A stretch of 64,000 nt of DNA, from assembly GCA_963853835.1 (NCBI GenBank), contig OY970820.1, forward strand, positions 71,606,909 through 71,670,908. Direction: 5' to 3'. Position 1 is the stretch's first letter. Every line of letters begins with the position of its first letter. Under the pieces are notes generated by a model. It did not search any database and had not been told where the DNA came from. It saw only the letters and a list, made by a program, of their open reading frames with translations. Positions 1 to 9,658 of this stretch are shown one piece after another. Made by a program: the position numbers and the translations under genes. This DNA is from Calendula officinalis (taxonomy: Eukaryota > Streptophyta > Magnoliopsida > Asterales > Asteraceae).

Positions 1-1303
1 GCAGGTTGAGGTTTTTTTTCATATTTTTTTGTCATAATCTCACATTTGAATTGAATTAAAAGAATTTCGTTTCTATTGTGTTGTTTTTATTTGTGAATTT
101 GATTCATGTATTAAAGGATTCAGCGTGACTCACAAGTCAAATAACGAGTTCAAATATGGTTTGCAAGCTACGTCACAAGCCTAACTCCAAGATGGTATAT
201 TCTTCTAAGATTTTATTCAAATGAAATTATTTATTTTTATCCCATTTTTATGTTGGTCGGAAATATGTGTTCAGGTTAATTAACCATCAATATAATTAGC
301 TGCTAAACTTACTCCCGCAAGATATATACTACAGTGCGTATTGAGTAATGAGTCAACCATCATTTATTTTAGCAAGTACTAGCTATGATCTCATAATTAG
401 GTTTTGAACAGCTAAAAGTGGGTGGTAAATTCAGTATCCGAAATCTGTAAGATCTCCGAATCATATGTTTTTTATTGTTCAAATTACATCATTTAACTTT
501 AGTTTGTTTGTTAGTGTAAACTGTACTTTAGTGTAAAATTACAAAAATTGATAACATAACGCCTAAGACCCGTTTCCTGCTTGGATCTTTCTAAAAAGTT
601 AGCTGTCTATATAGAAGGCCTAAGACCCGTTTCCTAATAATATAGATTATTAAATAGACAATATTTTCTTAAAAAATATCAATTTTAAAGGTACAAAGTA
701 AGGCCTAAGACCCGTTTTCTGCTTGGATCTTTCTCATTTTCTGGTGTACATCACCCCTCTGTTTTTTCAAATTTTTTGGTGATAATTATAATTACATTTT
801 ACTTATTCTTAATCTTAGTGGGTTATCACTTGGGTGATAAATTGATGTATTTGTTATCCTTATTATAATTTGTGCCTACTGTGAAGTACTATTTGAGAAG
901 GTTGCAATTTTTCTTTCTATTTTTAGTTAGTGTATGGTTTTTTACTTTTATTTTAACTTCAAAATTGATGATGATGATAGTTATTTTATTTGCTAATGAA
1001 ATAGTATTAACTATAAAAAATAAAGAGCGTCTTAATAGAAACATGTTGCAAGAAATGAATGTCAAACTTGATTACTTAAAACAGTAGATTTACGTTATAT
1101 ATTTTTTAAAGGGTAAATTACAAAAATTGTCCCTGTGGTATAGGTGATTCTACATTTCTGTCCCTAAATATTATTCTTCGGTTTTTTTGTCCTAAATATA
1201 TTTGGATTTCACTTTTCTGTCCTTCCATCTAAAATCCTCCATTAACTGATGATATTTTTGTCTGTTTCCCCAAATTATCCTTATTCTTAATACCTTATGC
1301 TTC
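1..1303. other. Flank without a recognisable gene
   Basis: AT-rich sequence left of element E1. A 71-codon frame at 872-1087 (+) is hydrophobic and simple in composition; I found no homology or splice context to support it as a gene. From about 1112 the sequence resembles a dispersed plant repeat (GTCCCTGTGG with neighbouring GTCCCTAAAT) that recurs at 35768-35840. This stretch may hold the left part of the Helitron whose 3' end is at 13217, but I could not find its 5' end. Confidence 0.5.
561..734 (+). repeat. Three copies of a 17-32 bp direct repeat
   Basis: GCCTAAGACCCGTTT starts at 561, 618 and 703. Copies one and three extend 32 bp and include GCTTGGATCTTTCT; the middle copy is shorter. 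Spacing is 57 and 85 bp, so this is a cluster of direct repeats and not a regular array. Confidence 0.7.
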
Positions 1304-1308
1304 AAAAG

Positions 1309-1813
1309 TGTTAGGTCACAACACCCTGGTTTAGTTGGTTAATTGATTGGTTAATTATAACTCTAAGACAAATATTGTATAAGAACAAGATATGAGTCAA
1401 ATGTATAATTCCATTAAGTGTGGCTTGTTGCGGAATAACAAGACCACTAATCAATTACAAAAGGTATGAAAGTGTAAAGTGAATTGGTAAGTTCTCCTTT
1501 GCAAGATGATCTCTATTTATAATGATATAGAGATCTCACATAATGAGCAAAGGAGTAACCGAAGGACTAAGGTAGGAAAATGACTAAGATCAAGGGATTT
1601 GATCTTAGTCCGTTACATATTGTAACTCAGTCCTTCTACTCAGTCCTTGTACTCAGTATCACTATCTGATACTGAGTACTGATACTGAGTTCCAATACTG
1701 ATCACTCAGTATCAGACCTAAACTTAGCTATATTATTCTACATATTAATCAAAGCTAGTCTAGGTTGTTTTGTTATCTTAAGATCCAAAGGGGCAAGGCT
1801 TTTTGCCTTAACA
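1309..1813 (-). repeat. E1 3' LTR
   Basis: 505 bp, TGTTAGGTC to CCTTAACA on the plus strand. It carries a dense block of GATACTGAGT-type motifs at about 1635-1712 and 13 bp that the other LTR lacks. Confidence 0.95.
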
Positions 1814-1824
1814 ATCTCCCCCTA
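1814..1824 (-). promoter_or_regulatory. E1 polypurine tract
   Basis: On the sense strand TAGGGGGAGAT directly precedes the 3' LTR, the expected priming site for plus-strand DNA synthesis. Similar TCCCCCT runs occur upstream at about 3137 and 3281 (plus strand), that is, extra PPT-like copies inside the ORF3 region. Confidence 0.85.
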
Positions 1825-1896
1825 TCTAATGATAACAAAACAATTACAAAGAGATAAACAAAAAATACAACAGCATAGGTAGCAACATCTTCTTCT

Positions 1897-3686
1897 TCAT
1901 TTGCTGTTGATGGCTTCATTCTCATAGAAGACTTCTTGTTTGATGTGGACAAACTCTTCTCTGCTTTTGAGTTCATCCCTTCTACAATTCAGAACTGCAA
2001 CAATCTTCTTTTTGAACCAAGAGTCTTCTTTCTTGGTGATCATCCATTTTAGTCCAACAAGGTGACTGATTTGAGCTCTTGGTAGATCTTCTTCAGAAAT
2101 GAAGCACTCTCTATCCTCTGAGTCAGTATACATATATCCAGAAGTTGGATATATGACACTCTTTTGATCCTGGAAAACAAGGTTAGGAGGAAGAGGGTAC
2201 TTTTTAAGATACTTGTATGTATGAAGACATTCTGGTCTGTTGTTTAAGTAAGCCTCAGTCATCACACTGAGTGTTCTATACTCTATTTCATGAAGTAAGT
2301 CCTTCTCATAACATACTGCAGCTACTGCACAGATCTCATCCAAGACTATTTGATCATAAGTTGATTTCTTTGGAAGCTCTTTGATCACTCTTGTGATCTT
2401 CACCCAGTCTTGAAGACCAATTCTTTGAATACCATGAATAAATATCTTCATGGGAGGACTGGTTAAGCCAGTACAAGTGATAGTGATTCTTCCTTCTTTG
2501 AGCTTCACTTTTACTTTATTGACATCCAGATTTAACCAATGTATCCCCCTTACATTTGGAAATGTTTTGGTCCTCAAGAACTCCTTCCTTTCCTCCTTAT
2601 ACTGAGTCCTAGCAGCAACCATATTCCAATAATGTTGAATATGGTCTGGACCCTTTCTTGAGATTCTATGTGAAGGACCAGGAGTATCAGTATCTGGGTC
2701 AGATTCTGGTTCAGCTTTGATTCCCAACTCTTGCTCATATAAAAATCTTTCTTGTTCTGCCCAGAGTTGTTGAGAAGTCAGTCTTGGAGCCTGCTCAGTA
2801 TCACTGTCCAATGTATGAACAGGTCTTCTTTGTCTTTTTACCAAAGGAGCAGGTTCCTTACTTGATTCAGAAGAAGTGAGAACTGCATTGATGGGTCTTC
2901 TTGATAAGGAACTCCTTCTTCTAATCACCAGATTTTCTGGTTCTTCATCATCCGAGGGTGATGATGAAGAATTTTCTTGTTCTACCAGATTCAGTGCATA
3001 GTTCACTAAACCTGGTTCTTCATCTTCATCATCAGCAATAGGCCAGATGAAAGGCCTATATACCACAATTTGCAAGTTATTTTCTTCTAGAACAGGTGGC
3101 TCAGTATAAGCTTGATGTGGTTGGTCAGTGTGAGTCTCCCCCTGAGCAGATGGCTCAAGTGGGTCTTCAAAGTGTGGTACTGACCTACTTCTTTGTCTTC
3201 TTCTCTCATACTGAAATCGAAGTGGTTCAGTATGAGGACTCTGCTGAGGTTGATCAACCTCAGTATCTCTTTGTCGCTTCTCCCCCTTATTGTTATCATT
3301 GGATGGGGAGGGAAGAGGATCAGTATCACCACCCATGTCCCCTTGTGGTGCTTCAATGGTAGGGGATGGCATGGGCTCAGTCGCAGCATCAGTATCACCC
3401 TCAGTATTGGCATGGGAGGGTGATTGCATATGTGCAGGATCATCATCGCCTTCTCCTTCTTCATTATGTCCACCATGTGAGGATGGTGGAGGAGATGGAG
3501 GCTTATGTTGTTGTTGGAGTAGTGAGACTGACTGTTTGATGGAGTCAATGTCCCTACTCATAGTGTCCATTCTGGCCAAAATTGTATTTTGAGTGTGTTG
3601 AATGGCCAGAATATTCTGCATGATTGCTTGCAGAGTCACTTGTTCTTCTGCAGCCTGTGATGCTGGAATACCCTGCACAGATGGTG
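1897..3686 (-). CDS. E1 ORF3, second exon (coiled-coil, acidic extra protein)
   Basis: Open frame of about 596 codons downstream of the ORF3 intron. The acceptor TTCTTTAG at 3687-3694 splices it to the exon ending at 4463 and keeps the frame. The start contains a heptad-like stretch (residues about 15-55 of the exon, rich in I, L and Q), then a long Pro/Ser/Glu/Asp-rich disordered segment in which the motif GATACTGA is repeatedly read as Asp-Thr-Asp/Glu. A more ordered C-terminal 200 residues follows. Extra ORFs in this position are called envelope-like in Sireviruses, but I see no signal peptide or clear membrane anchor, so no envelope function is claimed. The function is unknown. The frame ends 73 bp before the polypurine tract. 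Confidence 0.7.
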
Positions 3687-4462
<776 letters not shown>

Positions 4463-5699
4463 CTGAGACTCTGTCTGATTCCCTTCTAGCATCTGCAGAG
4501 GTTGGTGCAGGATCATGTGATTGTTGATGTGCAGCACCAACATCTTCAATACCGACTTGTCTTTCTTGATGAGCACCTTCCAGTGTAGTTTGCTCATATT
4601 GAATCTCCACATCAAGAGGAACATGAGGTTCCTCAATTGGTTGAGCAGTTGGAACTAGTTCTGGACCTGGAAGGTCAGCGGTGGCTGCAACTAAGCTTTG
4701 GGCTTGAAGAGAAGCAGTTAATGATGGAACATTTGCAGGCTGCACCTCCTCAGATGATAACACATCCATAATGACTGGTGAGAGGTTTCTTCTTCTTCTT
4801 CTGAGGACAAGCTGTGTGGCTTCAGTCGACTCAGTAGGAGAGGAATGTGGTTGAGTCGGTTCTTGAACTTGTGGAACATCCTGCACATCTGGCATCTCAA
4901 CATCTTGACCAACATTTCCTCCATTACCACTATTATCATCATTATCATCATCATCATCATCATCATTGTCTGATTCAGAATCAGACATGTCTGCTTCCTC
5001 ATTTATGTGTTCTTGAACAATGACCCACATATAAGGACTCAGTAGAGGCTCTCCTTGTCTTGGCCTGTAAAAGAAGATCTTCTCACTAAGAGGAGGAAGA
5101 TCAACCCTTGGGCTGTGAAACTCATCATAAGAATGTGTGGGCATTGAGTGTTGAAAGATGAGTGATAAGAATCTGCAGAAAGGGACATTACATTCCCTTG
5201 TGTTAGCCCGAACCAAAGTAGCTAATTCATTGAAAATGAGCCGTGCATAATCAATGTTTCTTCCATAGTACAGAGCATGTACTATTTGCATCCCAAATTC
5301 ATTTATTTGGTCCAAAGCACCCGTCTTGTGGGTCATACACCGAATAATTGTTGTAATGAGAATACCCCACATAGGACCAAATTCGTTTCTTTTGATGATT
5401 CCCGTTATTCCTCTTCTACCCAAGAATGGCAATACTGCGCGTGCCTCTGTTCTATCAACGAATGGGTCATACTGAGCTTGAGCGGGAAGCCTCAGTGTTT
5501 CACGAATGATGGCAGTAGAAACAAATGCCCTTCTTTGATCTCTAATTACCACCCAGCAATCATATCTGGAGAATCGAGTGTGGCAGAGTACCAAAACTCG
5601 CATAGCATTTCTGGATAAATTGCTCGAGGAGACAAGGTCAGTGCACGAGCAATTGGGCAATGCTTCATAAAAGTCACAATGTTTGTGAATTCTTGGCAT
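4463..5699 (-). CDS. E1 ORF3, first exon, main part
   Basis: Open frame of about 410 codons ending at the GT donor at 4462. The N-terminal half aligns by eye with the start of E2 ORF3: a short basic-hydrophobic segment, an Arg-x-x-Leu-x-Leu motif, then a helix-rich segment with a conserved Phe-Asn-Glu/Phe pattern. From about residue 235 it becomes an Asp/Asn-rich acidic run and then Pro/Glu/Gln-rich sequence. The true N-terminus is in another frame (5821 to about 5550), so a frameshift separates the two parts. Its Met start here is an artefact of that shift. The family resembles ORFs widespread in Asteraceae genomes (from memory). The function is unknown. Confidence 0.65.
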
Positions 5700-5821
5700 A
5701 CCCAGGCTTGAGGAATAGTGAAATTTGCTGTGATGTTGTTCCTCGCAAACCTGGGCAGTTCATCATTTCGGAATTTGATTTCCGATTCAACCTCTGGAGC
5801 AACGAAAGTGTAATTCGCCAT
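5546..5821 (-). CDS. E1 ORF3, N-terminal piece before a frameshift
   Basis: Starts MANYTF at 5821 and runs 91 codons. The segment ending ...LCEFWYSA matches in pattern the E2 ORF3 N-terminus (...QQHLVDF), including the aromatic pair just before the E2 stop. The reading frame then moves to the 4463-5699 frame near 5550. The 459 bp between this start and the end of pol (6281) hold only AT-rich sequence and a few GATACTGAG motifs. Confidence 0.6.
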   Translation of the reverse strand: MANYTFVAPEVESEIKFRNDELPRFARNNITANFTIPQAWVCQEFTNIVTFMKHCPIARALTLSPRAIYPEMLCEFWYSATLDSPDMIAGW

Positions 5822-6280
5822 CTGTGATTTTGATTTAAGAGTTTTTGCTTGCTAATAGAAAGTGAAATCGTTAATCGCAGAGAGAATTTAAAATAAAAGA
5901 ATGAAATAACTGTTAAAAGATATTTGAAGTAAAAAAAACGGTTATTTATAGGTGTTTGAAAGATAATTAAGGTATTGGGAAGTTAAACCGGCTGATTTGA
6001 CTGCCTTATCCTGTGCAAACGGTAACTTTCCTATTAAGAAAGGTTACCGTTGGGCAGTATGAGGGTTAAGCTCGGTGTGAACGCCGTCATACCCTAATAC
6101 TGAGTTTAAAAAAAATTAGTTTAAAAAAAATTTTAAAATTATAAAAATAATTAATTTACTCTTGAAATTAATAAAAAAATAAAATTTTTAAATTTTGATG
6201 ATAACAGACTAGTGATACTGAGTGGTCAGTATCAACAGGAGTGATACTGAGCGTTCAGTTTTAAAGAAAATTAAGAAAGA

Positions 6281-9097
6281 TTAAGGATTCAACATACCTA
6301 ATTGCCCTAGTAAATACATAAACCTTTCCTCAGGAAGAGGTTTAGTAAACACATCGGCCAATTGTTCATCTGTTGGTACATAATCTACCTCAACCTTACC
6401 TTTGTCCACATTATCTCGAATAAAGTGGTGTCTGATATCAATGTGCTTGGTTTTGGAGTGATAGACTGGGTTCTCTGTGATAGCAATAGCACTCTTGTTA
6501 TCACAATGAATGGGAGTCTTATGAAAGTTGAACCCATAGTCTAAGAGTTGATACTGCATCCATAATAATTGAGCACAACAACTTCCTGCAGCAACATATT
6601 CTGCTTCTGCTGTGGAAGTTGCTACTGAATTTTGCTTCTTGGATGACCAACCAACTAGTCTTCCACCTAGGAATTGACATCCTCCACTTGTGCTCTTTCT
6701 GTCCAATCTACAACCTGCAAAATCTGCGTCTGTGTACCCTTCAAGGTGAAAGTTTGAATCTTTGGGATACCAAAGACCCAGGTTAGGAGTACCTGTAAGA
6801 TATCTAAAGATGCGCTTAACTGCTTTCATGTGTGATTCTTTAGGATCAGCCTGATACCGAGCACACAAACATGTGACAAACATGATATCAGGCCTGCTAG
6901 CAGTTAAGTAAAGTAAGGAACCAATCATACCTCGGTATGTGGATTGACATACTGGTTTACCAGTTTCATCCTTACTTATCTTATCCTGAGTACCCATAGG
7001 AGTGTGCATGGAAGATAAATTTTCAAATTTGTATTTCTTTAACATGTCATGCACATACTTACTTTGATTTATAAAAGTGCCATCAGGCTTTTGTTCAACT
7101 TGTAAACCAAGAAAGTAAGTAAGTTCTCCCATCATACTCATCTGATACTGAGTTGACATTATCTTAGCAAACCAGTCACACATTGACTTGTCAGTGGAGC
7201 CAAAGATAATATCATCTACATATATCTGAATGAGTAAGATGTCAGAGCCTTTCCGTTTTGAAAATAATGTTTTATCAATTTTACCTCTTGTAAATTTATT
7301 TTCAATAAGGTACTTAGATAGGGTGTCATACCAGGCTCCTGGAGCTTGTTTGAGCCCATATAGAGCTTTATCAAGCTTGAAAACATAATTAGGAAATTTA
7401 GGATCAACAAAACCTGGAGGTTGTTTAACATAAACTTCTTCTTGTAGTTTTCCATTTAGAAAAGCACTTTTGACATCCATCTGATAAACTTTGAAATTCT
7501 TAAAGGCTGCATATGCAAGATACAACCTAATAGCTTCAATTCTTGCAACTGGTGCAAAAGTTTCATCATAGTCAATGCCTTCTTCTTGGTTGTAACCTTG
7601 AGCAACTAACCTTGCTTTGTTTCTGATGACAACACCATCCTTGTCCATCTTGTTTCTGAACACCCACTTAGTACCAATAATTATTTTGCCAGTAGGAGGT
7701 GGTACTAAGTTCCAAACTTTGTTTCTCTCAAACTCTGTGAGCTCTTCTTGCATAGCCTCTACCCAATCTTCATCTAATAAAGCTTCATCAGCTTTCTTTG
7801 GTTCAATGGTAGATAGGAAACTTGAGAAGAAACAAAAATTTGCAGTTGCTTGGGTTGGAAATTCTAATTTTCTTCTTGTTTGGACACCTTCTTCAATAGG
7901 ACCAATAATGTTTGAGTGTGGATGGTCTCTGTGTTCCCTTAAATTGTTTCCTAGAGGAGCATTTGAAATAGGATCAACAATAGCTTGTTGATTTGGTGTG
8001 TCTTGTGTCTGATACTGAGTGGAATTCTGGTCAGTATTAGACAGCGCAGGTTGCTGTTCATCTTCATTTTGCAGAGTTGATGTTGATTCTTTTGAAGTGT
8101 TGGATGTTTCACCTTCTTCATAGGTAGAGTGGTTCAGATCATTAGTTGGAAACTCAGTATGGAGGTCCTCTGTTATGGGAACCTTAGTATTAGTCGCAGT
8201 TGAGTGATATTGAGTTTGAACTTGATCAGTTTCATTAAACTTATTGGGAATAAAGTGTGGATGAAACTTGGGCTGTTCAGCAATGGAGTTTTCTGGATTG
8301 CATAGAATGTCTAAGCCACTTATGTCTTCACTTGCTGAGGTAGAATGCTCATTCTGATCTTCATCAAAGGTAACATGAATAGATTCTATAATCACCTTGG
8401 TTGAGATGATATACACTCTGAAGGCTTTAGAGTGTGGAGAGTAGCCCATGAACACACCTTCATTTGCTTTGGGAGCAAATTTGTTGAGATTTTGTTTTGT
8501 ACTGAGTACAAAGCATTTACTCCCAAAGATGTGGAAGTATTCCACATTAGGAATCTTGCCATTGTATAACTCATATGGAGTCTTCAGATGTCTTTGGACT
8601 ATAGTGGCTCTATTCTGAGTGAAGTTTGCAAAGTTTACAGCTTCAGCCCAGAAACTCAGTGCCAGTCCAGCATGACATAATAAAGTTCTTGCAGCTTCAA
8701 TCAGTGTTCTATTCTTTCTTTCTACAACACCATTTTGTTGTGGTGTGTAGGCTGCAGAGAAGTTTTGAATGATTCCTTTTTCTTCACAGAAATCGGCTAA
8801 TACTGAGTTCTTAAACTCAGTACCATGGTCACTTCTAAGTTGCTTGACCTTGTTGCCTTTTTGAAGTTCCTCTCTTTTTATAAAGGCAATGATTTCTGTT
8901 GTTGCATCTGACTTAGTCTTGAGGAAGATAACCCAAGTATATCTTGAAAATTCATCAACCAAGACTAGAGTATAGATCTTTTTGGCCAAAGATGGTGTGC
9001 TGATGGGGCCAAAAAGATCCATATGTATCATAGTAAGAGGTTCATTAATGGAATGATTGACTTTGGACTTGAATGAACTCTTCTTCTGCTTGCCCAC
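6281..9097 (-). CDS. pol: E1 pol: integrase, reverse transcriptase, RNase H
   Basis: 938-codon open frame. Integrase core: Asp27 (HMDLFGP), Asp90 (RSDHGTEF) and Glu126 (NGVVERKN), a DD35E spacing. A variable Ser/Thr/Gln-rich linker (about 270-410) follows. Then comes copia RT, starting around KWVFRNK, with the catalytic YVDDIIFGS box, and RNase H with Asp in YTDADFAG, Glu in EAEYVAA and Asp in CDNKSAI. The frame is intact from the integrase core to the end (LGMLNP). Upstream it is out of register with the protease/zinc-finger fragment because of a small deletion in the HHCC region at about 9097-9110, so no full polyprotein can be made without frameshifting. Confidence 0.93.
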   Translation of the reverse strand: MGKQKKSSFKSKVNHSINEPLTMIHMDLFGPISTPSLAKKIYTLVLVDEFSRYTWVIFLKTKSDATTEIIAFIKREELQKGNKVKQLRSDHGTEFKNSVLADFCEEKGIIQNFSAAYTPQQNGVVERKNRTLIEAARTLLCHAGLALSFWAEAVNFANFTQNRATIVQRHLKTPYELYNGKIPNVEYFHIFGSKCFVLSTKQNLNKFAPKANEGVFMGYSPHSKAFRVYIISTKVIIESIHVTFDEDQNEHSTSASEDISGLDILCNPENSIAEQPKFHPHFIPNKFNETDQVQTQYHSTATNTKVPITEDLHTEFPTNDLNHSTYEEGETSNTSKESTSTLQNEDEQQPALSNTDQNSTQYQTQDTPNQQAIVDPISNAPLGNNLREHRDHPHSNIIGPIEEGVQTRRKLEFPTQATANFCFFSSFLSTIEPKKADEALLDEDWVEAMQEELTEFERNKVWNLVPPPTGKIIIGTKWVFRNKMDKDGVVIRNKARLVAQGYNQEEGIDYDETFAPVARIEAIRLYLAYAAFKNFKVYQMDVKSAFLNGKLQEEVYVKQPPGFVDPKFPNYVFKLDKALYGLKQAPGAWYDTLSKYLIENKFTRGKIDKTLFSKRKGSDILLIQIYVDDIIFGSTDKSMCDWFAKIMSTQYQMSMMGELTYFLGLQVEQKPDGTFINQSKYVHDMLKKYKFENLSSMHTPMGTQDKISKDETGKPVCQSTYRGMIGSLLYLTASRPDIMFVTCLCARYQADPKESHMKAVKRIFRYLTGTPNLGLWYPKDSNFHLEGYTDADFAGCRLDRKSTSGGCQFLGGRLVGWSSKKQNSVATSTAEAEYVAAGSCCAQLLWMQYQLLDYGFNFHKTPIHCDNKSAIAITENPVYHSKTKHIDIRHHFIRDNVDKGKVEVDYVPTDEQLADVFTKPLPEERFMYLLGQLGMLNP

Positions 9098-9605
9098 ATG
9101 CTGAGCATAACTTATCTTTCGAATAAGTAATAGTGGGCAACCCTCTCACCAGTTTCTTCATACTGAACTCGTTGATATTTCTAAAGTTGATGTGAGAGAG
9201 TTTCTTGTGCCATAGCCAATGCAATTCTGGCTTGACTTTAGAAAGCAGGCATACTCGAATAGTTGGGTCTATTTCAGATAGGTTGACCACATATACATCT
9301 TTTTCTCTTCTAGCAATGAGTACAGGCTGGCCTTTATCATTGTAGATGATTCCTGCAACCTTCCTGAATCGAGCTTCATTGTCATCATCACACATCTGGC
9401 TGATACTGAGCAGATTGTGTTTAAGACCCTCTACATAGGCAACTCTTGTAAAAGTTATGTTGCCTGCCTTGATCACACCATAACCTCTTGTCTTTCCCAC
9501 CGAGTCATCTCCAAATTTAACAGAAGGACCCTTCTCTGGAGTATAATTGAGAAGGTATTTCATACTGCCTGTCATGTGTCTTGAGCAGCCACTATCTAAA
9601 TATCA
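9045..9605 (-). pseudogene. pol: E1 pol: protease and pre-integrase fragment
   Basis: The aspartic protease motif Asp-Ser-Gly followed by CSRHMTGS lies at about 9565-9596, and the pre-integrase region (LSISQMC, LWHKKLSHINFRN) follows with a CSAC zinc-finger half. A TGA stands at 9603-9605 immediately before the conserved Tyr-Leu-Asp-Ser-Gly, where copia elements usually have Trp, so the first codons are interrupted. The 3' end runs out of frame into the integrase ORF. This frame is -1 relative to gag. Confidence 0.85.
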
Positions 9606-9617
9606 TTTTCTGTCACC

Positions 9618-9626
9618 CTGCACAAG
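9618..9626 (-). promoter_or_regulatory. Gag-pol junction motif CTTGTGCAG (E1)
   Basis: Lies 14 bases after a gag-frame TAA (9641-9643) and just before the protease. The identical nonamer sits at the same place in E2 (30654-30662). It resembles a 3' splice site (pyrimidine-rich, then CAG). Its function is inferred only from conservation. Confidence 0.4.
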
Positions 9627-9658
9627 ACACAAAATAAGAGTTAGTTCTTTTTAGGAAC

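Noticed and set aside
872..1087. 71-codon hydrophobic ORF
   Set aside because: Low-complexity AT-rich frame with no homology or gene context.
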